A model generated the notes under the pieces. It was not told the origin of the DNA. It did not search any database and worked only from the letters and a program-made list of their open reading frames with translations. The position numbers were made by a program, and so were the translations under genes. A stretch of 64,000 bases of DNA from Actinomucor elegans (lineage: Eukaryota; Mucoromycota; Mucoromycetes; Mucorales; Mucoraceae), in contig JAMSLZ010000010.1 in assembly GCA_026027325.1 (NCBI GenBank), forward strand, positions 310,001 through 374,000, written 5' to 3'. This document shows positions 12,931 through 22,783 of the stretch, one piece after another. Position 1 is the stretch's first letter, and each line of letters opens with the position of its first letter.

Positions 12931-13119
12931 CTATATTATCCGCTAAATTGTATAATTAAGCATATCAATTCAAAAGAACTATGCATTTTTACTATTTCCC
13001 TCTTTTTGGGAGCAAGGTTTGTCCTTTTATTCTCTTACATTGGAATGTCTATATCCAATCAGCTTCATGTGTTATGTTGAGTCCTTTAAAGCCGTGGCTG
13101 GTGTTGTGTGACACTCGTT

Positions 13120-13127
13120 TATAAAAA
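13120..13127 (+). promoter_or_regulatory. TATA box of the broken gene
   Basis: TATAAAAA lies 62 bp before the ATG at 13,189 and is followed by a run of T, the same arrangement as at intact genes here. It suggests the pseudogene once had a working promoter. Confidence 0.45.
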
Positions 13128-13188
13128 GTTCAACATTGCTGGAAAAAACTCTTTTTTTTTATTCCATTCTTATCGTTTGTAAAGTATT

Positions 13189-14306
13189 ATGCAGTTAACA
13201 CAAAGGGACATTAAAAAGAAACGGTATAAAAAGAGTCGAGCCATTCGAGAACAAATATGCTACTTAACTGAACACAATGAAAATATTCGAATATTCAAAA
13301 ACGATCCCATCATGTCTTTTATACCTCGAGACTGCGGCATATCCTACAAAAGCGAAATCGCTTGGCAATTGTTTCAAATAACTAACAGTTTAAACTTGGA
13401 CTGATGGAGACTCGTTACTGAATACCTATTTGAAAATCACTCACAAGTGTTGTATTCTCTTATATACCAACTTTCTCCTACCTATCACCGCGATACATTA
13501 GCTATGCTGACAACTGACCAAGAAACATATGATCATATAAAAAAAAATCACCAACATCTTCAATATAAACATCATGCTATATTAACCCAACTGGGTACCT
13601 CAGTACTTCAAAGTGCAAGTTCATTACCTCAACCTTATCCAAAGTGATAAACCCACACGAAACACAATACTCATTTATACTCAGCCGATCGAATGCCTGT
13701 CCAGCCTCGACTTTCGTTTTCAACTGGACGCGCTATGAGATCTAAGATTTGAAGAAGACATACGAAGCTTCTTTGATCTAAGCCAATGCTTGATTGATAT
13801 AGAATCATTTGATAGTTTTTCGGATATCCAGGAAGTGGTCTTTAAAGATGACGACGGTAAACAGGCAGTTGCGCTGCGAAGCTTTAAAAAGCAGTTTGAT
13901 TCAATTTCCATTCATTGTTCAAATTACAAAGCATTCGTTGCCTTGTGGTGTGAGTCCAGTAACCCTGATGCCATTCCAGATGCTTGGTGGCCAACTGTCC
14001 ATGATTTTGAACCTTTACCTATAGAACAGTTTGTGTTACTATTGATCAAAGTGTCAACTAATTATTCAGGCATGGGTGTGATTGTTTATGGAACAGATTA
14101 CTATTGTATAAGTCAAGAAGATTGTACTGACATCATTCTATGTCAAATAGACGATAATGGATGGCTTTCAGTGCCTTATTTTGAAAAAGATCTCTTTGGC
14201 ACTCTTTATAAAAGAAAGTTTTTAAAGAGCTTAATACAATGTCATAGTCATTTAAGTGTATATTACAGACTTTTAGATATAATAAATATAGAGTATGGAT
14301 ACCCCT

Positions 14307-14352
<46 letters not shown>

Positions 14353-14437
14353 ATTTAATAGTTTGAATAATACTGCTGAGATTACATCAGCATGCATTAA
14401 CAAACACTGCGGTATTTCTTTGGCGTTTCATGACTGA
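13189..14437 (+). pseudogene. Broken gene of unknown family
   Basis: A start codon with TATA box opens a frame beginning MQLTQRDIKKKRYKKSRAIR. The frame is cut by TGA at 13,402-13,404 but continues in frame (WRLVTEYLFENH) to a second stop at 13,645. Coding character then continues one frame over: IYTQPIECLSSLDFRF, another in-frame TGA at 13,736-13,738, then DLRFEEDIRSFFDLSQ and a long stretch rich in aromatic and acidic residues (IPDAWWPTVHDFEPLP, VYGTDYYCISQED). The two internal TGA codons would be CGA in a repaired reading, consistent with C-to-T change. A T41 tract (14,309-14,349) lies inside the frame near the end. No intron with GT-AG ends rescues the breaks. The family is not recognised; interpretation as a pseudogene rests on continuity of coding composition. 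Confidence 0.55.
14309..14349. repeat. Poly(T) tract, 41 nt
   Basis: Uninterrupted run of T at the 3' end of the broken gene. One of five A/T homopolymers of about 29-41 nt in the window. Confidence 0.9.
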
Positions 14438-15070
14438 GATTAAGAGAAAAGATCATATTATAACTCACTTATGATTCAGTGATCTATCACTGGATATATA
14501 ATTGTTGATAAATCAGCTTGAATGCTTCCGCAATATTTCGTCCTAATGCATAATATTTACCATGTAAGTTATTCATGCATAAAAAACCTATATGCCGTCT
14601 TTGTGGACCTTGTACAGTGTTTCTGTATCGTTTCTATAGCGTTTTCACTGCATAAGTATACTATCTAGAATTATTAGTAAATCTACTAATTGATTTCATT
14701 GGTTGACGGAACCAGAAAGACTTGACAGCAATTATATTTAGACCTTGATTTCCAGAAAGTTTATAAATGCAAATGCGCATTTTTAGATGAATATTTTTCC
14801 CTACTACCTTTAACTGAACATAAAAAAGTATTACATAATTTTGATCATTTACTGTTTTCCTATTTCGTAATAAGACTTTACTTTTTATTTTCTTATATAA
14901 CTTGCAATATTCAAAAGACAATTTCGATATCTACAAATGTTATTAAACAGCTAATTTACAGTTTGCTTTCTTTGTCTTTTTGTATTATAATCTTAACCTG
15001 AAAGGGCCAAATTCAGCTCTAGGGCGAAAAAACCTTATTAAGAATTGCCATGGCATACTCATCAGTGGAA

Positions 15071-15135
15071 ACGATCTCATTCGATCTTGTTCAAATATTG
15101 CATCTGATTTTTAGTTCGTGTTTAAAATAATTTTT
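15071..15135 (+). repeat. Dispersed repeat copy
   Basis: ACGATCTCATTCGATCTTG, then ATATTGCATCTGATTTTTAG, then GTGTTTAAAATAA in place of the usual CTCAGAATAAACTG. Confidence 0.5.
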
Positions 15136-15763
15136 TTTAACTCATGCCATTGATACCCAGTATCATTGCAAGAAACCAAACACCTAGCTATGCTTTACTT
15201 CTTTTTGTATATTTATTTATTGCGGTATGAGAAGATCAAATTCACACCTTTTTTAATGTCCCACAAATTGCCTAGATAATGAGTAATGCTCGAAATACTT
15301 TGCACTACTCGCATCTTTTCATCTACCTTATGGGATATAAATATCTGTTAGAGTTCAAATAGAGTTTTTAGTTAAACTGGGTATCCTCTTCATATTTATT
15401 GTACCTTGTCCTCTGAGATTGAACTGGGGTCTTTCCGTGGAGCAGCTTATAATTGCCTGGGAACTAATAAAAATTACCTTAATAGTAAATATTTTCAATC
15501 TTTGTAAAGAATAGATAATGCGACATTATTATAATATATCAGTATGTTTATTGCATCGCCTAAAACAATCTGATGATACAGAAATGTACTTACCAGGGCA
15601 TTTGGGTTATGACATTTTAGTGTAGTACAGGTGCAACTAAAAAAAAAAAAAGCGGCTTAACCTAAAACTCTTTTTTCTTAAGATGCGGGGTAATGGCTAT
15701 GGGCACCATGCTTTATGCGGTCACTGAACTTTACGACAATAACACTCTCACAGATTTCGCAGC

Positions 15764-15770
15764 TATAAAA
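15764..15770 (+). promoter_or_regulatory. TATA box of the F-box/WD40 gene
   Basis: TATAAAA lies 46-52 bp upstream of the ATG at 15,816, followed by a pyrimidine-rich stretch. Confidence 0.5.
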
Positions 15771-15815
15771 AGAGTTTCTCATTAGCAGGGCTTTCTTTCT
15801 TTTCTTCTTTATAAA

Positions 15816-17439
15816 ATGCCTTACATTTCGTTAGCATTTATATTTTCATCTACAGGACATAGCACAAAAAAAGAAACTTCTGTACCTACTTATATCACTA
15901 TATCACCACGTAAAGATGGTACCACAGCAAAGACAAAATGCGTTAATCCACAACATACGACATCACCTCTTACGCCGTTGAAACGAAAATTAAAAGCTTC
16001 TTCATCCAATATCTCTGCTATTCTGCCCAAGTTCCGTGTTCGAGGTACGCCTCATCATCGCCGACCTTCGTCACTCTATTCAGATACCAGTTTTAATTCG
16101 AACAGCTCGCTCATCAGATCAAGTATGTAGCAGTGACATCTAACCACAATACAATCTAATGATTTTTTATAGGTCTTTCAACTTTACCTACAGAGATTAT
16201 ATCAAGTATTTTATACTATTTGGACTATACATCTGTCCAGAAACTATCTCGTACCTGTAGTCGAATGTATTTTACTTGTCACGACGATGTATTATGGCGA
16301 AAACTGCTGTATGCCGATTTTGGATCCGTACCTCCACCTCTAACGCAACAGCAGACTGTAATGAGAAAGCACAAGACGATTGTGCCACCATCATCCACTA
16401 ATTTGAAACTCTATCAAAACCACATGAAATTAGGCCGTCGCTGGTTAACGGGAAAGGCGAGTACCCGCTTTTTACAGGGCCACCATGATAGTGTCTACTG
16501 TTTGGCTTGGATCAGTAAAGATATATTGATCAGTGGTAGTCGCGACAAGAGACTTAAGGTCTGGAATGCCATTACTGGCCAATGTATTCGTACTATCACT
16601 GGTGAGCATGATGGAAGTATCTTGAGTATGCGTGTAAACCAAGAGAAATCCATTCTTTTGACTGGTTCTTCCGATGCCACTTGTGTTGTTTGGTCTTTAC
16701 CGAACCTTGTGCCTATAACCAAGCTCAGAGGGCATGGTAATAGTGTACTAGATGTTTGCTTTGTGAATAATCAAATCGTCACTTCGTCAAGAGATCACTC
16801 ATTACGAGTATGGGATATGGCCACCGGTTTGGAGTTACGACAAATGAGAGGACACAGTGCTTCGGTTAACGCCATAGAGCCTGTAGGTGATACTCGAATT
16901 GTCTCGGCATCTGGCGATGGGTCGCTCAAATTATGGGATATTCAAACAGGCGAATGCTTAAAGACAATGGAAAGCCCCAACAGACTTGGTTTGGCCTGCG
17001 TTCGCTATAATGGAAAATATCTTTATAGTGGAGGGTTAGAAGGCAAGATTAGAGTATGGGATGTTGATACTGGAGAATGTGTCAATACACTAGTCGGTCA
17101 TACTGGTATGATTCGATCGATCGACTATATAGAGGTATTGCTTGGTAACCATGCTTGACGATGATGTACTAATATTTAAACACAGGGAAAACTTGTTAGC
17201 GGTAGTTATGATCGCACAGTCAAAGTTTGGAATACAAACACTGGTGCTTGTGTTCTTAGCTTCCAAAGTGACCATTCAAGCTGGATATTTAATGTATTGG
17301 TTAGCGGAACGCGGATCGTAAGGTAAAGAAACCAGCTATTTTCATCTATGACATACCAATTTATTCGCCTTTATATAGCTCTGGACAAGAAAAGAGAATC
17401 AGGATGATTGACTTTGGGAGTGGCCTGACCCCACTATAA
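15816..17439 (+). CDS. F-box and WD40-repeat protein
   Basis: Probable substrate receptor of an SCF ubiquitin ligase: the F-box binds Skp1 and the WD40 propeller selects targets. Four exons, 15816-16122, 16173-17134, 17186-17322 and 17379-17439, give 488 residues with every junction in phase. Residues 1-102 are Ser/Thr/Pro-rich and basic. The F-box starts immediately after intron 1 (STLPTEIISSILYYLDY...LSRTCSRMYFTCHDD). Seven WD-type blades follow, with GH...D..LKVW-type units such as LQGHHDSVYCLAW, LRGHGNSVLDVCF, MRGHSASVNAIEP and LVGHTGMIRSIDY; the last blade is completed by exons 3 and 4 (SSGQEKRIRMIDFG). It is shorter than Cdc4 or Met30, so orthology to either is not claimed. Confidence 0.93.
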
Positions 17440-19377
17440 CTAGTTGTTTTTGTATATATTATATACTTGATTATTATTAATAATACCCACTTATCTTTTT
17501 ATTATTTATTTCTATAACGCGACAGATTGTCAATAAACTCAATGTAGATCATTTATTAGATAGTTTGTAAGGTTAGCAGGTCTTACATTTAGCCAGCTGG
17601 TTTGACTTGAAGATTGGGCTGAGATTCTTTTGCAACCCAATCACAGTTCGCTTACCCCAGAGTACTAATGAGAATCCGGTCCGCGGCGAGACTCTGATTT
17701 GAATTACCTTGCCCTGAATAAAAATGAAAATCAAGGGTAGCACTGGTGACTATTAGGTAATGGGCTTGTTTTTTTGCCACTGTCAATCATGAAGCTTTGA
17801 ATATGAATAAAAGCCATTGTGCACATAAAACTGATACCTTGTGTTGCGTAATGAAAAGGTTTGAAAAATGCAGGTAAAACAGAAAAATACTAATGGGTCA
17901 CAAATTTTCAGGTCGCGTGTAACAGCACAAAGGGGCGGCTTTTCATCCAAGCTATCTTTTTGAAGGCATGTGTGTATATTTCTCGGCACATGAATACCGA
18001 CAACTCGCTTTTTCATAATGAAATACTGCTCTCAAATACCATTACATTACACTACATAGAGCTGTAATAAGCGTGAGAAATATCGGTATTTCAAGTTTTC
18101 TCTGTTATGGTTTAGTCAGCCCTCGAAAGAAAATCACCATACTATTTGAGCCATCTTGTCAACTGATACATAGAGTACACAAGGAAGAAGTATTTTTCAT
18201 TAGTCAAACACACTATTTTAATTGATAATACTGATACGAGAATGCACTTAATGTAGCGCAAACTAGGTGACTTATTAAGTGGGGCAACTATTTTGGCTAT
18301 AAATTAACAAATGGACACCACGCGATCGTTGAAATGGAATTAATGAAAGTATAATCAGCTGCATGAACTCATTCTAGGCATGGACTATCTATCTAAATGC
18401 GACATTGGATCCAGATCAACACAATCTCACTCGTTAAATAGGCTCCAATACTGATTTTTCAGGCTTAAATTCTGCGCTCAATGCAAATTCGGCAACTCGG
18501 GTTATATTGGCCGAAAAAAAAACTGATATATACTTGCAGCTCTCAAAAAGAAACACAGTTGAGTTAAGAACTATGCTTCTAAAAAAAAAATCTTCAACGT
18601 CATCAAAAAGTAGTATAGCATGCTTTTATTTTTTTTATGGGCTGTTGAAAATGCAATATATTAGGATAATAATGACGATAAAGCTCAGAAAGTTTTAGCC
18701 AGAATTTTGATCTCATTTTTAATACCAAAATAGCGTTGATACAAATAATATGTTCCAACAAAGATTACTTGAAATTAAACAGTTCAAGTATAAGTCAAGA
18801 TCATTTGGTATTCCTTTTAATCCATGGAATAGTTCTTAATAAAAGTCGGTTTTGTGATTTTTCAGAAATCCATCTATTATCAAATCCAGCATCTCTTAAA
18901 CATCATAGCGCTGTGCACTTTATTACATGTAGCAGTCTTTACCTATCTATGAATGTACCCATCAAACTTGATTGATGTAATTACTTTATTCAAGCTACGT
19001 CTGTTGTTGATATAGCTTTTGTGGATGTCCTTCTACGGGTATATCTATTATGACCACAAATGGTTTTGACGGATTGTGATAGACAAACTCAAATATTACC
19101 CCTCAAGTGCAGTCAAATCAGTCAAATCGAAGGACTATAATAATAATATAACTATCAAACCAGGTAATAGTACTTAAATCAGCATCAATATACATGCTCT
19201 ATCCATTCAAATCCCCTCTTACTTTCGACATTATGCGTTACAAGAACCATTCTCAATTGTTAAACTCGTAGTGACCACGTTAATTTGGATCTGCTTACAG
19301 ACATGACATAGTTTATTTTATAATACAGCGAGAAAAATAAGATATAATTTATAGATACATATATAAAAACAGAGTAT
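17440..19377. other. 1.9-kb intergenic region
   Basis: No gene is supportable; frames at 17,783-18,016, 18,507-18,698 and 18,736-18,975 look like chance. A GC-richer island at about 17,670-17,700 (GGTCCGCGGCGAGACTC) stands out from its surroundings but matches no RNA gene I can fold. One repeat copy lies at 18.4 kb. Confidence 0.5.
18365..18425 (-). repeat. Dispersed repeat copy, reverse orientation
   Basis: On the minus strand it reads GATCTGGATCCAATGTCGCA followed by AGTCCATGCCTAGAATGAG. Confidence 0.6.
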
Positions 19378-20728
19378 TTACTCTCTTTCCCAGACAGCAG
19401 CCATACCCATGCCACTACCAATACACATACTAGTGATACCGATGCGCTTATTTTGACGCTTTAATTCAGGGAATAAAGTAGCCACTTGACGAGCACCAGT
19501 ACATCCCAAAGGATGTCCAATAGCAATAGCACCACCCTTGGGGTTTACCTTTTCCATAGGAATACCGAGTACCTTGACAGTATAAAGAGCTTGAGAAGCA
19601 AAAGCTTCGTTGATTTCGAAGATATCTACATCAGAAAGCTTTAACCCAGCGCGTTCAACGGCAACAGGAATAGCATAAGCTGGACCAACACCCATCACAC
19701 GAGGAGGGACACCAACAGAACAAGCAGTGACATACTTTCCAAGAATAGGCAAGTTCAATTTTTGAGCAGTTTTACGCTTCATCAATAGCACAGCAGCAGC
19801 ACCATCAGAAATTTGGGAAGCATTACCAGCAGTAGTGGATCCGGTGGGAGTAAAAGCAGGCTTCAACTTACCAAGGCCTTCCATAGAAGAATTGGCGCGA
19901 ATACCCTCATCTTGATCCACAACAATGGTCTTTGCATTGCCATCTTTATCAAGGGTCTCAACGGTACAGGGGATGATTTCTTCTTTAAAGTAACCAGCCT
20001 TTTGAGCAGCGGCAGCCTTCTTGTGAGAATCTACTGAGAATTGATCTTGCTCTTCACGTGTAATACCATAGTCGGCAGCTACATTTTCGGAGGTGATACT
20101 AAATAGGACGCGTTTAATATACAGCTATGCAATGTTCCTATAAGCTTACACTTACCCCATAGGTAGTTTACATTCAGCAACAATAGGGTTCTGAGACAGT
20201 TTGTCTGACAAAGGGATAACACGGCCAAAGTAATCAGAAGACATGGACTCAACACCGGCGCCAATACCGATTTCAATGAGACCACATTGAATGGCAGTAG
20301 CAATTTGAACGCAAGCTTGAAGACCTGAAGAACATTGGCGGTTCAAAGTACTGACTGATGTTGTTTCAGGGAAACCAGCTGCAAGAGATGCCATACGGGC
20401 AGGAGTGGCAAGACCACCCTTTCCAGAAACATTACCAACAGTAATGTCCTCGACCAATGCAGGGTTGATCCCGGTTCTTTCAATGGTACCCTTAAAGACA
20501 TGAAGCAAAAGCTCTACGGAAAAGGTTAATACTGGGCTTTCATTAGTCGCTATCAAACATATATATACCATCAGCAAGGACATCCTTGAATCCACCTTTA
20601 CGTCCCTTGGCAAGAGCGGTACGAACAGCAGAGACAACGACTATGTCTTCAGGGGATTTTACACCTACACGAGTGAGTTGAGCATCAGCCAAAGTAGGGA
20701 GAGTAGTAGGATAAGGTAAAGAAGCCAT
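19378..20728 (-). CDS. POT1: 3-ketoacyl-CoA thiolase (acetyl-CoA acyltransferase)
   Basis: Cleaves 3-ketoacyl-CoA with CoA in the last step of fatty-acid beta-oxidation. Minus-strand exons 20728-20569, 20513-20156 and 20098-19378 give 412 residues. The N-terminal KSPEDIVVVSAVRTALAKG and GGFKD are typical of the peroxisomal ACAA1/POT1 group. The nucleophile is in LNRQCSSGLQA (C114); MSSDYFGR, NEAFASQAL, IGHPLGCTGARQ (His) and SMCIGSGMG (second Cys) complete the thiolase signatures. The C-terminus ends in ERE, so there is no PTS1, and I see no good PTS2 nonapeptide near the N-terminus, so targeting is unresolved. It would work with fatty-acid oxidation enzymes not in this window. Confidence 0.95.
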
Positions 20729-21402
20729 TATATTATTAGATAAAGTAGGAAAAAAAGTGTATTTGGTTGATTCGCGATGTATTTTATTACTTTGGTTCTA
20801 TTTCACATTAGTAAAGGTATTTGCCATCAGTGTAAATATTTCCCAAGCAGCAGAAACCTTAGTCATATAGAATTTTCGTGCTCAGACCAGTCTCTTATCA
20901 TAGAACCAATACCTCAATGAAGCTTCTTCACACCAATTTTTGGTATCATTCCGTAGAGCTAACTCATTATATAATTAGTAAGAATTAACAATGCCTTCTT
21001 TTTAGTTAAACACACAGTCGAGAGTTCCTTGACAGCTATACACTGAAAATCATCCCCAGTCATCTGAAAAATCAAATCCACATCTGGCATTCTTTGAGCT
21101 TTTGTCAAAGCCTAAACTTTGACTTGTCTTTGTTAAGTGATATAAAAAAATAGATCAAATTTCCATTTATTATCAATTAATAGAAATCTGTGCAAAAATC
21201 GACGCGTAAATGCCTTTAAATGCCTTTTAGAGTTGATAATTAAAGCAACATTAAAAAAGCGGAGGGCGGCGGCATACCTGGACAAAAGACAATGAAGGAT
21301 TGAATTTAACCCGGTCTCTCCGGACTCAGTCCGGTATTTTTATAATAATTAATAAAAGTCCGATAAAAAATGGGACTTGTAAATTGGTTTTTGAAAGTTT
21401 TT
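20729..21402. other. Thiolase promoter side and retrotransposon flank
   Basis: Contains the 5' region of the thiolase gene, the CGG-N7-CCG palindrome at 21,320-21,334, and T-rich sequence into which the Ty3/Gypsy element inserted. The open frame beginning at 21,370 runs into the LTR and is not a gene. Confidence 0.55.
21320..21334. promoter_or_regulatory. CGG-N7-CCG palindrome
   Basis: CCGGACTCAGTCCGG is a near-perfect palindrome with inverted CGG/CCG half-sites separated by 7 nt, the classical arrangement bound by Zn(II)2Cys6 fungal activators. A further CCGG lies just upstream at 21,311. It sits about 590 bp upstream of the thiolase start on the other strand. Regulatory role is inferred. 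Confidence 0.3.
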
Positions 21403-21812
21403 TGTCGCGCCAGACGAATTAATGCAAGACGTTCCGCTGCATTTAGAAGTACGACTCCAAAAGGCACAAAAGAGGAAAAGGCATTTCAAACCGATTTTAC
21501 AAAATGTCAGGAGACGAAAAGACATATAAAGTTTATCACGCTATTCACAATGATATATATATTATTAAGCATTTTTATCGTCATATATTGTATAATTTAA
21601 CATATGATTTATAACAAACATATAACATTCAAAATAGTATAAATAGCTTTTAGAACACATCAAAATAAACATTATCTCTTATCTTATAAAATATTTCCAA
21701 GTCCTGTACTTACCTCAAGTTACATTCAATTATTCTATTGGCTGCGTGATTTCAAAACACGTGATTTTCTATTATTAAAAAGTAAACATCTTTGCCATCT
21801 GCAAGACTGACA
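21403..21812 (+). repeat. 5' LTR
   Basis: Starts TG, ends CA. The first 127 bp are the same sequence that encodes the pol C-terminus in the 3' copy. A TATAAAT at about 21,638 is a candidate promoter element for the element's transcript. Confidence 0.95.
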
Positions 21813-21814
21813 TT

Positions 21815-21832
21815 TGGTAGCACCAGAATTCG
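21815..21832 (+). other. Primer-binding site
   Basis: TGGTAGCACCAGAATTCG starts two bases after the 5' LTR. The leading TGG pairs with the universal tRNA 3' CCA. I could not assign the tRNA. Confidence 0.6.
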
Positions 21833-21874
21833 TGAAGCAAACAAGAAATTATAGCTGGTGACAAGTAATTTATC

Positions 21875-22783
21875 ATGAACAACGGTCAAGGAGAACCGAG
21901 AAGCAATAACAGCAATGCAGGAGACATGGCTGAACTCATTAAACAATTGACAAGCGCCCTGACAGAAAACAAGCAGGCAAGAATTAAGGAACCCAACACA
22001 TATGATGGTACTAGGGATGCTCTACTGATCGACGGGTGGATTCGATCTGTAGAAAGATACGCTGCTTTCTACCAATGGGACTCTGGAAGAACTTGCCTTT
22101 TAGGTACAACCTTGCTGAGAGGCAGAGCCGACGCGTGGTTCCGCACTATCGAAAATACAGATGATGCACCTACCACATGGTTAGAATTCAAGAGACTGTT
22201 GATTGAATTCTTTCGCCCAGACAATTCAGTGAGAATTGCTCGGGATCGCTTAGCTGTATTGAAACAAACCGGGGATTTGGTTGACTATATCAATAACTTT
22301 ATGGATATTAAACTGGCTATCCCAAAAATGACTGATGAGGAGGCATGCGACAAATTCATTCGAGGTTTGAACAATGAAGATATGCGCGCGCATATTCGAC
22401 AATATGAGGCTGAAACGCTCAAGGCTGCAATCCAATCAGCATTGTCATTTGACAGTGCTCGGCAACAATTCAATTTCTATGGACAGCCGACACAAGGTGG
22501 TGTTAGTGGTGTGCGAGGACGCGTGGACGACCCTATGGAATTGGATGCTCTGGATCAACGTCGTGGTTATTCAACTGGGAAAAGATTTGCTGGCGGCTCT
22601 AATGGCAGTATTAATGGACCAAAATACTACTCTAACAATAACAGACAACAAAGTGGTAACAGTGGTGGTAAATGTTATTATTGTCAAAAATCCGGTCATA
22701 TGAAGAGAAACTGCAAATTGCGTTTGGCTGACATCCGAAGACTGGATGAACAACATGCACAAAGACGCCAGGATTTTCAGTAA
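21875..22783 (+). CDS. gag: Retrotransposon Gag polyprotein
   Basis: 302 residues. The capsid-like region runs from about residue 40 to 200 (EPNTYDGTRDALLIDGWI, GRADAWFRTIE, FKRLLIEFFRP, DKFIRGLNNEDMR), matching the Ty3-type retrotransposon gag fold. A single CCHC zinc knuckle, CYYCQKSGHMKRNC, lies near the C-terminus for RNA binding. The ATG at 21,875 is the first in frame after the primer-binding site. The frame ends with TAA at 22,781-22,783, in a sequence TTTTCAGTAA where ribosomes could slip into the pol frame. Confidence 0.95.
   Translation: MNNGQGEPRSNNSNAGDMAELIKQLTSALTENKQARIKEPNTYDGTRDALLIDGWIRSVERYAAFYQWDSGRTCLLGTTLLRGRADAWFRTIENTDDAPTTWLEFKRLLIEFFRPDNSVRIARDRLAVLKQTGDLVDYINNFMDIKLAIPKMTDEEACDKFIRGLNNEDMRAHIRQYEAETLKAAIQSALSFDSARQQFNFYGQPTQGGVSGVRGRVDDPMELDALDQRRGYSTGKRFAGGSNGSINGPKYYSNNNRQQSGNSGGKCYYCQKSGHMKRNCKLRLADIRRLDEQHAQRRQDFQ

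Larger units (their letters stand above)
12157..13188. other. Intergenic with two repeat copies
   Basis: Contains a C-rich patch at about 12,290-12,315 with CCCCTTA, an ACGCGT (MluI cell-cycle box-like) site at about 12,363, two dispersed-repeat copies, and TATAAAAA at 13,120-13,127 just before the broken gene. No coding frame is convincing. Confidence 0.5.
14438..15815. other. Intergenic before the F-box gene
   Basis: AT-rich, one dispersed-repeat copy at about 15.1 kb, an A12 run at 15,640, and a TATA box near the right end. No supportable gene. Confidence 0.5.

Noticed and set aside
21370..21600. 76-codon frame starting upstream of the retrotransposon
   Set aside because: It starts in host flank and runs into the 5' LTR copy of the pol tail; an accidental fusion at the insertion site.
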